Positions 36,701 to 42,296 of a stretch of 64,000 nt of DNA are shown piece after piece; position 1 is the first letter of the stretch; every line of letters begins with the position of its first letter. Source of the DNA: Bdellovibrionales bacterium (lineage in GTDB: Bacteria > Bdellovibrionota > UBA1018 > CAIMNF01); the NCBI GenBank assembly GCA_947502835.1, contig CANNBJ010000003.1:434001-498000 (forward strand), read 5' to 3'. The notes under the pieces were generated by a model that saw only the letters and a list, made by a program, of their open reading frames with translations, was not told the origin of the DNA and made no database searches. The translations under genes and the position numbers were made by a program.

Positions 36701-39387
36701 TTGCCTTTGGTAATAAAAAGATGACCCAAGGCGCGGTATCCAGTGGATGCGGTCTCATCTCTCACGAGGACTGCTCCTCCATCGAGGGAGAAATCAGGGT
36801 CATTCGAATCCACTACTCCGTGGATGGCATCCTCGAAGGTTGGAAAGAGAGCAGTTCCTGTTTTTGAATCAAGCAGGGTCCATTCCTGATTTCGAACATT
36901 GTTTCCATCGCTGATCTCATCGAGACTCCAGCCAAAAAGAAATCCACGGTCCACACTCGAAGAATCCGTAAATTCGGTTGGGATCCTGATCGGGGTGCCC
37001 GAATAGGCTTGAAATGCAATGAATGCGATATCGTACCCTTGCATCTTGGCTTCATAATTTGAATGGACTTTCGAGTAGACTCCTCTGGATTCACTGAGAT
37101 CTGGAAAAACCGCCCTGAGTTCAGCCGCTGCCACTCCGGATATGCAGTGTGCAGGGGCGATGACCCCGGTTTCTGTTCCATCCGAGACCAAAAGTCCAGA
37201 ACATGCCTGAGGGCCTCCACTGATCTGGACCAGGGAGGGCGGAATTCTCGGACTGATCTCGATTCCTGCGGAAACTTCCGATGCCTCTCCGAGGGACACG
37301 CTGAAGGTCTGAGTGCCGGGAGTGTTGAAGTAAAGGGTGAGATCAGTGGCGCCCGAGGAGAGAGTCCCCCCTTCGAACGTCATGAGGGGATCGGTGCTTG
37401 TGACTTTCAGGGATTCCTTTGATTGTGTCACCAGATTCGAGTAGGCATCGTAGGCCAGAACTTTTGCCATAATCGGTTCGCCCGGAAAGGCGGAGAGCAA
37501 GTAGTCCGTAATTAAAAAAGAGGAGACCGAGGCGGGATAAACCGCAATTTCGTCTGATTCGACGCTTAGGCCGCTCGCAGTTGCAGAAATTGTGGTCTGA
37601 CCGGCCGTCAGAAGAGAGAAAGAGAGGGTTGCGGTACCGGAGCTCAATTCCGCTTTGTTCGGGAGCTTGGCTGCGCCATCTGTCACCACCAACTGGACCG
37701 GACCTTTGGTTGATGTGACAATGTTTTTGTTCAAATCAAGTACGTTCAGGGAGATCTCAAAGCTCGATCCTGCCTCAACAGACTGCGGGATCCCCTCGAA
37801 AGCAAGTGAGCTTGCCGGACCTGGAGTCACGGTCACTTCGGCCGTAGAGTTGATCATCGTGCCGGCAGCCGAGGCGCTGATGACGAGTGCTCCAGCCTTC
37901 ACTCCGGTCAGGGTGGAGGAATAGACACCGGACCCCGTGCTGGTTACAGGGCCGATCGTGGAGGTTCCTCCCACAAGACTGGAGTTGAAGATCACCCCGG
38001 CTGCAGCCGGAGCATTCGAGGGAGCGAGGTTTCCATAAGCATCCTTGAGAGTGAGGGTGAGGGTGATGCTTTGGCCAGAAACTACCGAATCGAGCACTGC
38101 CAGTACCGATGTATCCGCTGAGAAGGTCGAGGGAGTAACAGCAATCGAATTTGATGTCGTAGAAAGATCTCCACTTTCAAGAGTGAGGCTTGCGTTGCCT
38201 GCGGTGCGGAGAGCTACTTGGAAGGACCCTGTTCCTTTGGTGAGCGTGATGGGAGAGGGGAGCTCGGCATTCTCATCCGAACTCAAGAGGGAAACAGTTT
38301 CAGCGTAGGCTGTTGCGACCTTGCCTTTCGCGTTCAAGGCGGTGACCGATACAGGGAAGGAGGAGCCTGCGACACGGGTTGAGGGAACCGATCCAAACAC
38401 CAATTGCGTGGCAACCTGGGCATCATATGCCGTTTCATACTCGTTTTTGGCCTTGATATAGGCAATATCGGCAAGTCCGAATGCAGAGAGGGTGGAGCTT
38501 ACCAGCATCTGGGCCTTGGTGGCGTTTGTCCTGCCCTTGACCAAGTTGAAGTTCGCTTGCGACACCGCAATCAAGGCTGCATTCCGGTCACTGAGGGCAT
38601 TCTTGTTTGCCACCGTTTCCGAGTTGAAAGCCCCAAGTGCGGAGTTGTATGCGGCAGTCGCAGTGGCGAGTTTCTCAGCCTCCGCATCTGACTTCGCTTT
38701 TGCTGAATTGCGCTGAGTCACAGCGGCAGTGGTTGCGGCGGTAGCCGCGTTGACCTTGGAGGTTGCCGAAATCAGTTTTGAGCGTGAGGCGGCCAACGCT
38801 TTATCGGCAGCGGAGAGTGCGGAGATCGCTGCGGTATTTTTTGAGATCAGGATTCTGTCTTTCGGATTTTTTGCCAAAGCAGCTTTTGCCAGATCCGCCG
38901 CGGTTTTTGCACTTGCCTGAGTTGCGGTTTTCGTGAGGAGATCCGTCTGTGCCTTGGAAAGATCACTTTGCGCCAGAGCAAGGGTTTGTGCGGTTTTGGT
39001 CACATTCGCCTCGGCAAGGCTCAAGCTCCTTGCAGCGGCTGAGGCCGAGGTTGTGGCAGTTGAACGAAGGGTGGTGGCTTTAGAGAGTTCTGATTTCTTT
39101 GTTGCCAAACTCACGTTGGAGGAATTGTAGGTTGCGATTGCGGCTGTGGAATTTCTTTGAGCCTCCGCTAGAGCCGCCGTCAGGGCTGTCGTGTCCTTGG
39201 AAGCATTCTCGGCCGCGATTACCGCGGCGTTGTAGGCCGCAAGAGCGTTCTCGCGCGCGAGCGCTGCGAGGTCCATTGCGTTTTTGAGAGCGTCCAGATC
39301 CCCGGCAAAAGAAGTCCCAAGACCTGTGAAGCACAGGCCCAGTCCCAACAGGATTCTGAGTGTTCCGCAAACGTACCGCAATCCCAT
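27772..39387 (-). CDS. Giant exported Ig-repeat/RCC1-repeat surface protein
   Basis: A 3871-residue protein. Order: signal peptide; alanine-rich helical rod (to about 325); about 21 Ig-like/filamin-type modules; two inserted trypsin-fold domains (coded around 36640-37235 and 32205-32815) that keep the PAHC histidine and a YDIA/YDLA aspartate but have Asp or Asn in place of the catalytic serine; a cadherin-like module; two choice-of-anchor-D-type modules with CxxP...CGT cysteines; and fourteen RCC1-like units with a QCWGxNxxGQLGNG pattern (27772 to about 29995), enough for two seven-bladed propellers. Adjacent Ig modules are nearly identical at DNA level in places. A multi-domain adhesin is most likely. 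The start hairpin and upstream palindromes match the other two surface genes. Confidence 0.85.
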   Translation of the reverse strand: MGLRYVCGTLRILLGLGLCFTGLGTSFAGDLDALKNAMDLAALARENALAAYNAAVIAAENASKDTTALTAALAEAQRNSTAAIATYNSSNVSLATKKSELSKATTLRSTATTSASAAARSLSLAEANVTKTAQTLALAQSDLSKAQTDLLTKTATQASAKTAADLAKAALAKNPKDRILISKNTAAISALSAADKALAASRSKLISATSKVNAATAATTAAVTQRNSAKAKSDAEAEKLATATAAYNSALGAFNSETVANKNALSDRNAALIAVSQANFNLVKGRTNATKAQMLVSSTLSAFGLADIAYIKAKNEYETAYDAQVATQLVFGSVPSTRVAGSSFPVSVTALNAKGKVATAYAETVSLLSSDENAELPSPITLTKGTGSFQVALRTAGNASLTLESGDLSTTSNSIAVTPSTFSADTSVLAVLDSVVSGQSITLTLTLKDAYGNLAPSNAPAAAGVIFNSSLVGGTSTIGPVTSTGSGVYSSTLTGVKAGALVISASAAGTMINSTAEVTVTPGPASSLAFEGIPQSVEAGSSFEISLNVLDLNKNIVTSTKGPVQLVVTDGAAKLPNKAELSSGTATLSFSLLTAGQTTISATASGLSVESDEIAVYPASVSSFLITDYLLSAFPGEPIMAKVLAYDAYSNLVTQSKESLKVTSTDPLMTFEGGTLSSGATDLTLYFNTPGTQTFSVSLGEASEVSAGIEISPRIPPSLVQISGGPQACSGLLVSDGTETGVIAPAHCISGVAAAELRAVFPDLSESRGVYSKVHSNYEAKMQGYDIAFIAFQAYSGTPIRIPTEFTDSSSVDRGFLFGWSLDEISDGNNVRNQEWTLLDSKTGTALFPTFEDAIHGVVDSNDPDFSLDGGAVLVRDETASTGYRALGHLFITKGNRSLFVDYSSSEITSWIQSALSDPVSIELASVPSESVAGDAISFDVIALTANGTIARTFNSSFEVSSTDSRGTFETKLAFTEGSATFNGALVTSGDQTLRFTYGTVEATTTAIRILPSNYSAETSSFSFTSATVVSGSSIEATITPRDAFQNLSPQGIPDPSQIEITLSAGAGKGTFSDPILDQDGTYRISFTGTTAGLVTLSASMEGTLLTNTASVTVVPGPATSLVLTNLPSTSTAGSPVNFTVTAFDSNANVATGFAGLVNFTSNDPSAVLPGTSSLSSGSRTFSATFKKSGSASLTASSGSLLATGNSNVGPGVYVASMSTLSASAASVASGSSITLTLTTKDAFGNQNPTNLPATGSFAFTASTVGGSGTFGSVISAGSGVYTTTFTGTAAGAVTVSAQISGSQANNSVNLTVNHGPASRIVFNSPPASAVSGTSFSLNYSYKDAFGNNATSHSITPTLSSTDPAAPSPSSSTSLASGSGTFTVTLRTASSVTLTASGTGVSSATTAITVNPGAATKLVFKSPPTTATAGTAFSTTVEAQDANNNRVTSATNSITCTSSDAQAVLPAAAALVSGQISRSFTLKTAGSRTITAAATGLTSATATLTVSAGSATQLAFTLVPGSATAGTSFNATVIAKDAFNNTATAFAGSVSITSSDADATLPAASTLASGSKAFAVTLKTAGSRTITASSTGLTSATSNAITVSAAAVSKIAFTTVPTTAISGTAFTATVAAQDAFNNQVTSYVTSTSITTTDAAATPPAAAAMVSGTRSFSVTLKTAGSYTITATSGAYTVTSPAITVSPGAATKLVFKTVPTTATAGTSFSATVEAQDANSNRVLSATNSVTYSSSDAQAVLPASASLVSGQSAPSFSLRTAGSRTITAAATGLASATATLTVSAGSATQLVLSGVPASVTAGGAFTASVTAVDAFGNTATSHSSSTSFVLSDGASPPAPANLSSGTGSFSITFTGSGSRTFTATSGALSVTSTSVTVNPGAVSLAQSTLSVSSSSVVSAESITVTLTTRDAYGNTNPSGVGAVAFTTSSIGGSGSFGSIANSGSDVYSSSFTGILAGSVVLGATIGGGTVTSTRTITVNPGAASQLVLSGVPSSASAGNSFNVTVTAKDSNGNVATSHTATTSFTLSDGASPPAAAALSSGVGAFSITFRGAGVRTFSATSGSLSVSSGPIQILPGALGTLILSGYSTSITAGDSISMNVEAYDSFSNQATNSSSPLSITSSDPGVNLEGISLSEGRASFNAILSTPGTHTITVSADGVQASSEEILVQSLATPTPIPGALVQVSGGVETCAGALVQYESEIGVLAPAHCVAESAAKDLVVLYADLTTGIPLAVIVNPSFDSKTLGYDLAYLPMDGAYTSAISFPAETHDSTKVMKGFVFGWQDSTPSDGFNFTTVPAGIQDSSTGGRILESFDPNFNLSIRLTEPISLNGGVFLIPDEKASTKYLLSGVQSFTQDSESILSDASGSTSAKWLTEAFNTPASFSLIASSVTSSAGDLISITVEARTASGRLATEYQGTLTLVTTDTNAGAPASVDLSGGVGSFEIGFRTAGLQSVTLTDNKVTSSSPDITVSPGPATFSSAILASKSESVSAGSEVSLTLSVFDAFGNAAPLDLPDASDLGFFTLAQDAKGTFDSPKHQGDGVYTVNFTGMLSGELTIGVSHPSLGEFPNPISINILPGAPSAINVDSAPISVTAGEDFGIQLSLVDSFGNIAIGESGTSLALFGNEGGSCDSSRVSGGLSGSTSGKFIAGVSIIDTVQAISTSIRSLEIVSGSISTCISGLGVAPGRIQTIAFSTEPSPRSISIGAPFTIQPVLTGYDAYSNPVTNDTETIVLLSAIDGLNCSGKTLTGGLGGSSGIPFDGGIATFRDVFVNDGSVKSILAVAGSASACFSGLTLGSPPVARDLSAATTFASSARPNLIQLSYTDPDGDLATDCAISNLVNVTEDYGCTCSSGLCSVSILGDIGQVSGSFEYSVTAGGAVSNRAQASISIYPTTTLAFSPSSRYYGWIGVGETGAGLDFTITNSGSTQAINCSAPTLESNANFVIVSDTCGTSNLAAGSSCLVKVAPRPGSAASLATTLSRECLNVHNSSDSTTANGLSVTGKALAPVITTHAATTVDLGQVRVGGTSYTREAVFTNTGIGSASCSAPVLSNSTDFTIVSDGCGTGALLKSGACSVSYRANPASTGSKTATLSRTCGSSTASISLSASGSVTSDVVPVQIGNGAGLNTTSAVYKGFTCVLMSNGTIQCWGDNLWGQLGNGTTTASLTPVTVTGITNATAIATGNYHNCALLADTTVKCWGPNTAGQSGHPTVNTAAIVSTPYPVSNNAGVLRNIVAISAGFASTCAIRSDATVWCWGYNFYGQLGNATSTSNHLAVQVLGITTAKTDSPLALSVGNNHACVVLANGSAQCWGYNVYKQLGNNNSVNSSRSVAVLGLSGAIGVSASAHNTCFLMSDSTIKCLGSRSYGTNGDGTVSSTPNGLLTQVTGINTATSIIAGKGGYTFCAILSDKSLRCWGRNFFGLFSNGLDTDASTPITPQGISDVTSLSMAENFGCALDSSKKIKCWGYSEYGETGLGTVAKTSLPKTGSILSGLGAVQAVASGDGHTCALLTTGSVRCWGTATPTSPSLGDNSTVQKVVNPVTVLGITNASSLAVGDRNSCVIVSGGIRCWGTGSNGANGDGTITSRPAPVTVLGITTATQISIGRFFGCALLSNQTVKCWGLGNNGQQGHGALINQNAPSANVLNVSGAIRISAGYHHACALLSSGQVMCWGSSSYGQVGNGTSGGTTFISTPAYVTGINTAIEISTGTEFSCALLRDNTVRCWGYNNFGTLGDGAITARNTPVTVTISEGNEPLTRMTSIASNANVTCGTRANSNGNQLVCWGNNVHGALGLGNINSTYRRAVEVPGMIDVAKVTAGPVGGSICAIDSSGTPKCFGNNDYNRTGDNLLTPVSPSGF

Positions 39388-39391
39388 AAAT

Positions 39392-39411
39392 CCGCCCCCC
39401 CTCTGGGGCGG
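39392..39411 (-). promoter_or_regulatory. Hairpin enclosing the ribosome binding site
   Basis: A 7-bp stem CCGCCCC/GGGGCGG with a 6-base loop; the purine tract GAGGGGGG used for initiation spans loop and stem, 4 bases before the ATG. This is the strongest stem of the three copies. Confidence 0.6.
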
Positions 39412-39469
39412 CCAGGAGACCTCAACTCTCTAGATATATACTCCCACGGAGCCTTGAATTTCCGGAATG

Positions 39470-39511
39470 TGTCCGATCTGACAAAAGGAGTAACTCATGT
39501 CCGAACTGACA
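39470..39511 (-). promoter_or_regulatory. Tandem candidate operators, two TGTC-N6-GACA palindromes
   Basis: TGTCCGATCTGACA at 39470-39483 and TGTCCGAACTGACA at 39498-39511, 28 bases apart and differing at one base. The proximal copy is flanked by CCGGAATG as in the other two surface genes. Two near-identical palindromes about three helical turns apart suggest a cooperative dimeric regulator. Confidence 0.6.
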
Positions 39512-39580
39512 CACTTGAAATTCAGGATCCTGATTCGTATCGGATTTGACGGGGGAGGCTTGACCGGAAAATCGGGTGTG

Positions 39581-40972
39581 TCACGAAAAAATTTTCCCTG
39601 GATTCAGAAGTCCGTTCGGGTCGAAGGTTTTCTTGATCCCCTTCATGATTTCCAGTTCGGGACCAGAGCGGGTGAAATGGAGGGCGTGACGCTTCAGGAG
39701 TCCGATTCCATGCTCCGCCGAAACCGAGCCCTTGTGGTGTTTCAGGATCTCGAAGAGTTCGTGGTCCGATTTCCGTGCTGACTCCTGAAATTCGAAATGG
39801 CCCATGGTTTCAGGCTTTTTTATGAAGATGTGGAGATTTCCGTCCCCGATGTGGCCGAAAAAATACACAGGCCATCCCGGGAGCGCATCCTGATACCGTT
39901 TTAGAATGGTGGAATAGAATTCCGGGAGCTTTGCCACGGGGACCGACACATCCTCTTGATGGACAAGGGATCCGTGAAGGATGCTCTCGGCAACTCCTTC
40001 GCGGTACTGCCAGAGGGATTTTTTTTCGCGTTCATTCTGTGCGATTACGGCATCAAGGATCAGACCGTCTTCGAGAATTTTTTCGAGTCGCGCTTCCAGC
40101 GAGGAGAGACTCGTGTTCTCCACCTCCATGAGCGCATACACCTCTCCTGCAGTTTCCACCGGAAATGGAATCTTGAAGTGTTCTGTGACGGACTCCAGGG
40201 ATTTATGATCGAGACACTCAAAAGCACTCAGTTCCGGGAAAGTCTTCCGACAGGCATTGAAGAACCCGATGAGTTCGGGAAACCCCTTCAGAGAGAAAAA
40301 CAGAACCTGGGTTTCCTTCGGCAGGGGCGCAAGCTTCAGGGTTGCTTCCGTGATGACTCCCAGAGTGCCCTCGCTTCCGATCATGAGCTGGCGCAGATCA
40401 TAGCCCGTGTTGTTTTTCTCGAGCTCCGAGTTGAAGGTATGGATGGTTCCATCCATTGTGACGAGCGTGAGACCCAAGACCCAATTCCGTGTGTTCCCAT
40501 ACCGGATCACGCGGATCCCGCCTGCGTTGGTTGCGATGTTTCCTCCCACTGTGGATGAGCCTTTTGATGCAAAATCCACAGGCCAGGTCAGTCCATGGGG
40601 CTCGCAAAATTTGTGAACGGCTTCGGTGATGGCACCCGCCCCCGCCTGCAGTGTGAGTGCCCCTTCATGAATCGGGCCGATATGGTTCAATTTCGTAAGC
40701 GAGAGAACCACCTCGCCACGGGTCGCAACTGCTCCGCCGGAAAGGCCGGTTCTTCCACCGGAGGGAACGATGTCGATCCGGTGTTCGTTTGCTGATTTCA
40801 GGATTTTGGATACTTCTTCTGTGGATGCGGGGAACAGAATTGCGGATGCATTCGGAGTCAGCACCCGACTCCAGTCTTGGGCGTGGTAGGAGAGGGAGTC
40901 CGGATCGGTACGCACTTGTTCCGCTGGAAGGAAGCCGCCAACTTCAGTCAAAAATTTGTCGAGTTTTTTCAT
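39581..40972 (-). CDS. FAD-linked 2-hydroxyacid dehydrogenase (GlcD/D-lactate dehydrogenase type)
   Basis: A 463-residue flavoprotein of the VAO/PCMH family. The FAD-binding half has PSGGRTGLSGGAV (70-82) and KGSSTVGGNIATNAGG; the C-terminal substrate half has GHIGDGNLHIF and SAEHGIGLLK, the metal/substrate-binding signature of D-2-hydroxyglutarate, glycolate and D-lactate dehydrogenases. No iron-sulfur partner gene is nearby, so a single-subunit D-2-hydroxyacid dehydrogenase is favoured. Which acid it oxidises cannot be told. It lies 193 bases upstream of the giant surface gene on the same strand. Confidence 0.88.
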   Translation of the reverse strand: MKKLDKFLTEVGGFLPAEQVRTDPDSLSYHAQDWSRVLTPNASAILFPASTEEVSKILKSANEHRIDIVPSGGRTGLSGGAVATRGEVVLSLTKLNHIGPIHEGALTLQAGAGAITEAVHKFCEPHGLTWPVDFASKGSSTVGGNIATNAGGIRVIRYGNTRNWVLGLTLVTMDGTIHTFNSELEKNNTGYDLRQLMIGSEGTLGVITEATLKLAPLPKETQVLFFSLKGFPELIGFFNACRKTFPELSAFECLDHKSLESVTEHFKIPFPVETAGEVYALMEVENTSLSSLEARLEKILEDGLILDAVIAQNEREKKSLWQYREGVAESILHGSLVHQEDVSVPVAKLPEFYSTILKRYQDALPGWPVYFFGHIGDGNLHIFIKKPETMGHFEFQESARKSDHELFEILKHHKGSVSAEHGIGLLKRHALHFTRSGPELEIMKGIKKTFDPNGLLNPGKIFS

Positions 40973-41035
40973 TGAGAACAGAATGCCCTCGAGTTCGCAA
41001 GGGGGTCAAGGCAACTTCCTCGTCAAGAAGTAAAT

Positions 41036-41063
41036 TTGCAATGGTAAAATTTTCCCGTAGAAT
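41036..41063 (+). promoter_or_regulatory. Probable sigma-70 promoter of spoVG
   Basis: TTGCAA (41036-41041), 16-base spacer, TAGAAT (41058-41063). It would give a leader of about 165 bases before spoVG. Confidence 0.5.
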
Positions 41064-41233
41064 ATGAGTCAAGGTCTTGTTTTGTGTCGGCTTGGACAAC
41101 GCGTTCAGGTTTGCATTGGAGCAGGAAGGTCAACCAAAGTTCTTGAAGTGATTCATGAATGAGGCTTTGAAGCCGATCGGAGGAGCAACAGGGATGTTGC
41201 AATGAAATCGGTGAAAAGCGGAGGAGAAAGAGA

Positions 41234-41551
41234 ATGGAAATCACCGAAGTGAAGGTTTTTCCAGTCAGCGAAGAGAAACTCAAGGCGTACGTTACGATTG
41301 TCCTGGACGAGTGTTTTGTGGTCCGGGACCTCAAGATCATCAACGGAGCCACCGGTCTTTTCGTCGCAATGCCCAGCAAAAAGCGTTCAGATGGAACCTA
41401 CAAGGATGTGGCCCATCCCCTGAACAAGTCAACCCGGATGGCGATGGAGAAGAAAATTCTCGAAGCCTACCTTTCTGAAATCAAGAAAGGCTCCGGACAT
41501 GCTGGCATCCCTGAGGACGATGGTCTTCAGGAGTTGGCTTCCAACGAGTAG
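41234..41551 (+). CDS. spoVG: SpoVG family regulator
   Basis: A 105-residue SpoVG protein: start MEITEVKVFPV, LKAYVTIVLDECFVVRDLKIINGATGLFVAMPSKK in two pieces of the conserved fold, then an Arg/Lys-containing C-terminal helix. SpoVG proteins bind DNA and RNA site-specifically and act as global post-transcriptional or transcriptional regulators in Firmicutes, spirochaetes and others. GGAGGAGA precedes the ATG. The protein is a normal length. Its presence in a Gram-negative non-sporulating setting is known for some deltaproteobacteria and relatives. Confidence 0.95.
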   Translation: MEITEVKVFPVSEEKLKAYVTIVLDECFVVRDLKIINGATGLFVAMPSKKRSDGTYKDVAHPLNKSTRMAMEKKILEAYLSEIKKGSGHAGIPEDDGLQELASNE

Positions 41552-41649
41552 ATCACTCCGTTTTATTCCCTTTCATTCCAATGAGCCTATCCTTGCGCTA
41601 GGGGAAGGGCTGTGTTATCCCTAACTTATCCGCTATAGCTTCAGTATGT

Positions 41650-41724
41650 TGGGGCGTCGGCAAGTGGTAAGCTAGCGGATTTTGATTCCGCCATTCCAAG
41701 GTTCGAATCCTTGCGCCCCAACCA
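41650..41724 (+). tRNA. tRNA-Gln(TTG)
   Basis: A 75-nt tRNA: acceptor TGGGGCG pairing CGCCCCA, anticodon loop TTTTGAT (anticodon TTG, reading CAA), T arm CAAGG-TTCGAAT-CCTTG, encoded CCA. The 3' end is repeated further downstream (see the element at 41704-42005). Confidence 0.95.
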
Positions 41725-42005
41725 TCTTTCTTTTTATTCCTAAAAATCACATCGCCAAACTTCGGTCTTCCCTCCACGCGGAGTACTGCCTGTACACCTT
41801 GGTCGGGTCGCCTTGTTTGTCTTCCTGATTTTTAGGAATAAAAAGAAAGATCATTGCTGGGGGCGCTAGGATTCGAAGAGAAGCTTCCCGTGCAGACTGA
41901 ATGTCTGCCTGCGAGCGTGATGCGAGCAGAGGGAAGCTGAGTGGCTAGGCGGAGGAGTGGCTGAGCCGCGACGAGCGCTTAGCCGAATCCTTGCGCCCCA
42001 ACCAT
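41704..42005. repeat. tRNA-Gln-associated structured repeat element
   Basis: A 22-base perfect direct repeat of the tRNA-Gln 3' end (41704-41725 and 41984-42005) brackets 258 bases. Inside are a perfect 26-bp inverted repeat (41724-41749 with 41826-41851); an inverted, diverged copy of a tRNA 3' end next to it (41852-41877, minus-strand core TTCGAATCCTAGCGCCCCC); and a region 41870-41990 that can fold into one long branched structure: AGGATTCG with CGAATCCT, AGCTTCCC with GGGAAGCT, GCAGAC with GTCTGC, and GGCTAGGCG with CGCTTAGCC. No ORF of note. It looks like a small mobile or integration-derived element at a tRNA gene. Confidence 0.65.
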
Positions 42006-42034
42006 TTCTTCTTTAAATCCCTTTTCAAATCGTC

Positions 42035-42249
42035 TCACTTGTCCTCACTTCGGTCGCGCCCGAGTTCATGCCATTTGGCAGGCTTTAGAGCTTTTTTGAG
42101 AGGACATACTGAAGCATCCGCTTATTGAGCATAAGATCCGCAACGATCCGCTTGGGCCGCGTGATTTCCTCTTCCTGCTGTTTCGGTTTTCGAGGCTCGG
42201 GAACACTGTTAGCCCGGTTTTTTGGGAGGAGGTCCGCTGGGTGGGTCAT
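42035..42249 (-). pseudogene. IS3-family transposase remnant (end of OrfA, start of OrfB)
   Basis: A 54-codon minus-strand frame (42249 to 42085) ends with RPKRIVADLMLNKRMLQYVL and SKKL, which matches the end of IS3-family OrfA (pattern LVADLxLDxxMLxxVLxKK). It contains AAAAAAG just before its stop, the usual -1 frameshift signal. In the -1 frame the reading continues KALKPAKWHEL, as at an OrfB start, but stops after about 19 codons at 42035. The rest of both genes is missing. Recognised by eye; too short to name the group securely. Confidence 0.5.
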
Positions 42250-42260
42250 CCCGGACTCAC

Positions 42261-42290
42261 TTTACAGTGATCTTTCAGAGTTGTTAGACT
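42261..42290 (+). promoter_or_regulatory. Probable promoter giving a leaderless mRNA
   Basis: TTTACA (42261-42266), 18-base spacer, TAGACT (42285-42290). The -10 ends 6 bases before the ATG at 42297, so transcription would start at or next to the start codon. No Shine-Dalgarno is present. Confidence 0.5.
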
Positions 42291-42296
42291 GTTTTC

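Noticed and set aside
41650-42005. Second complete tRNA gene within the repeat element
   Set aside because: Only 3'-end fragments are present; the T-stem of the inverted copy does not pair and no D or anticodon arms are found.
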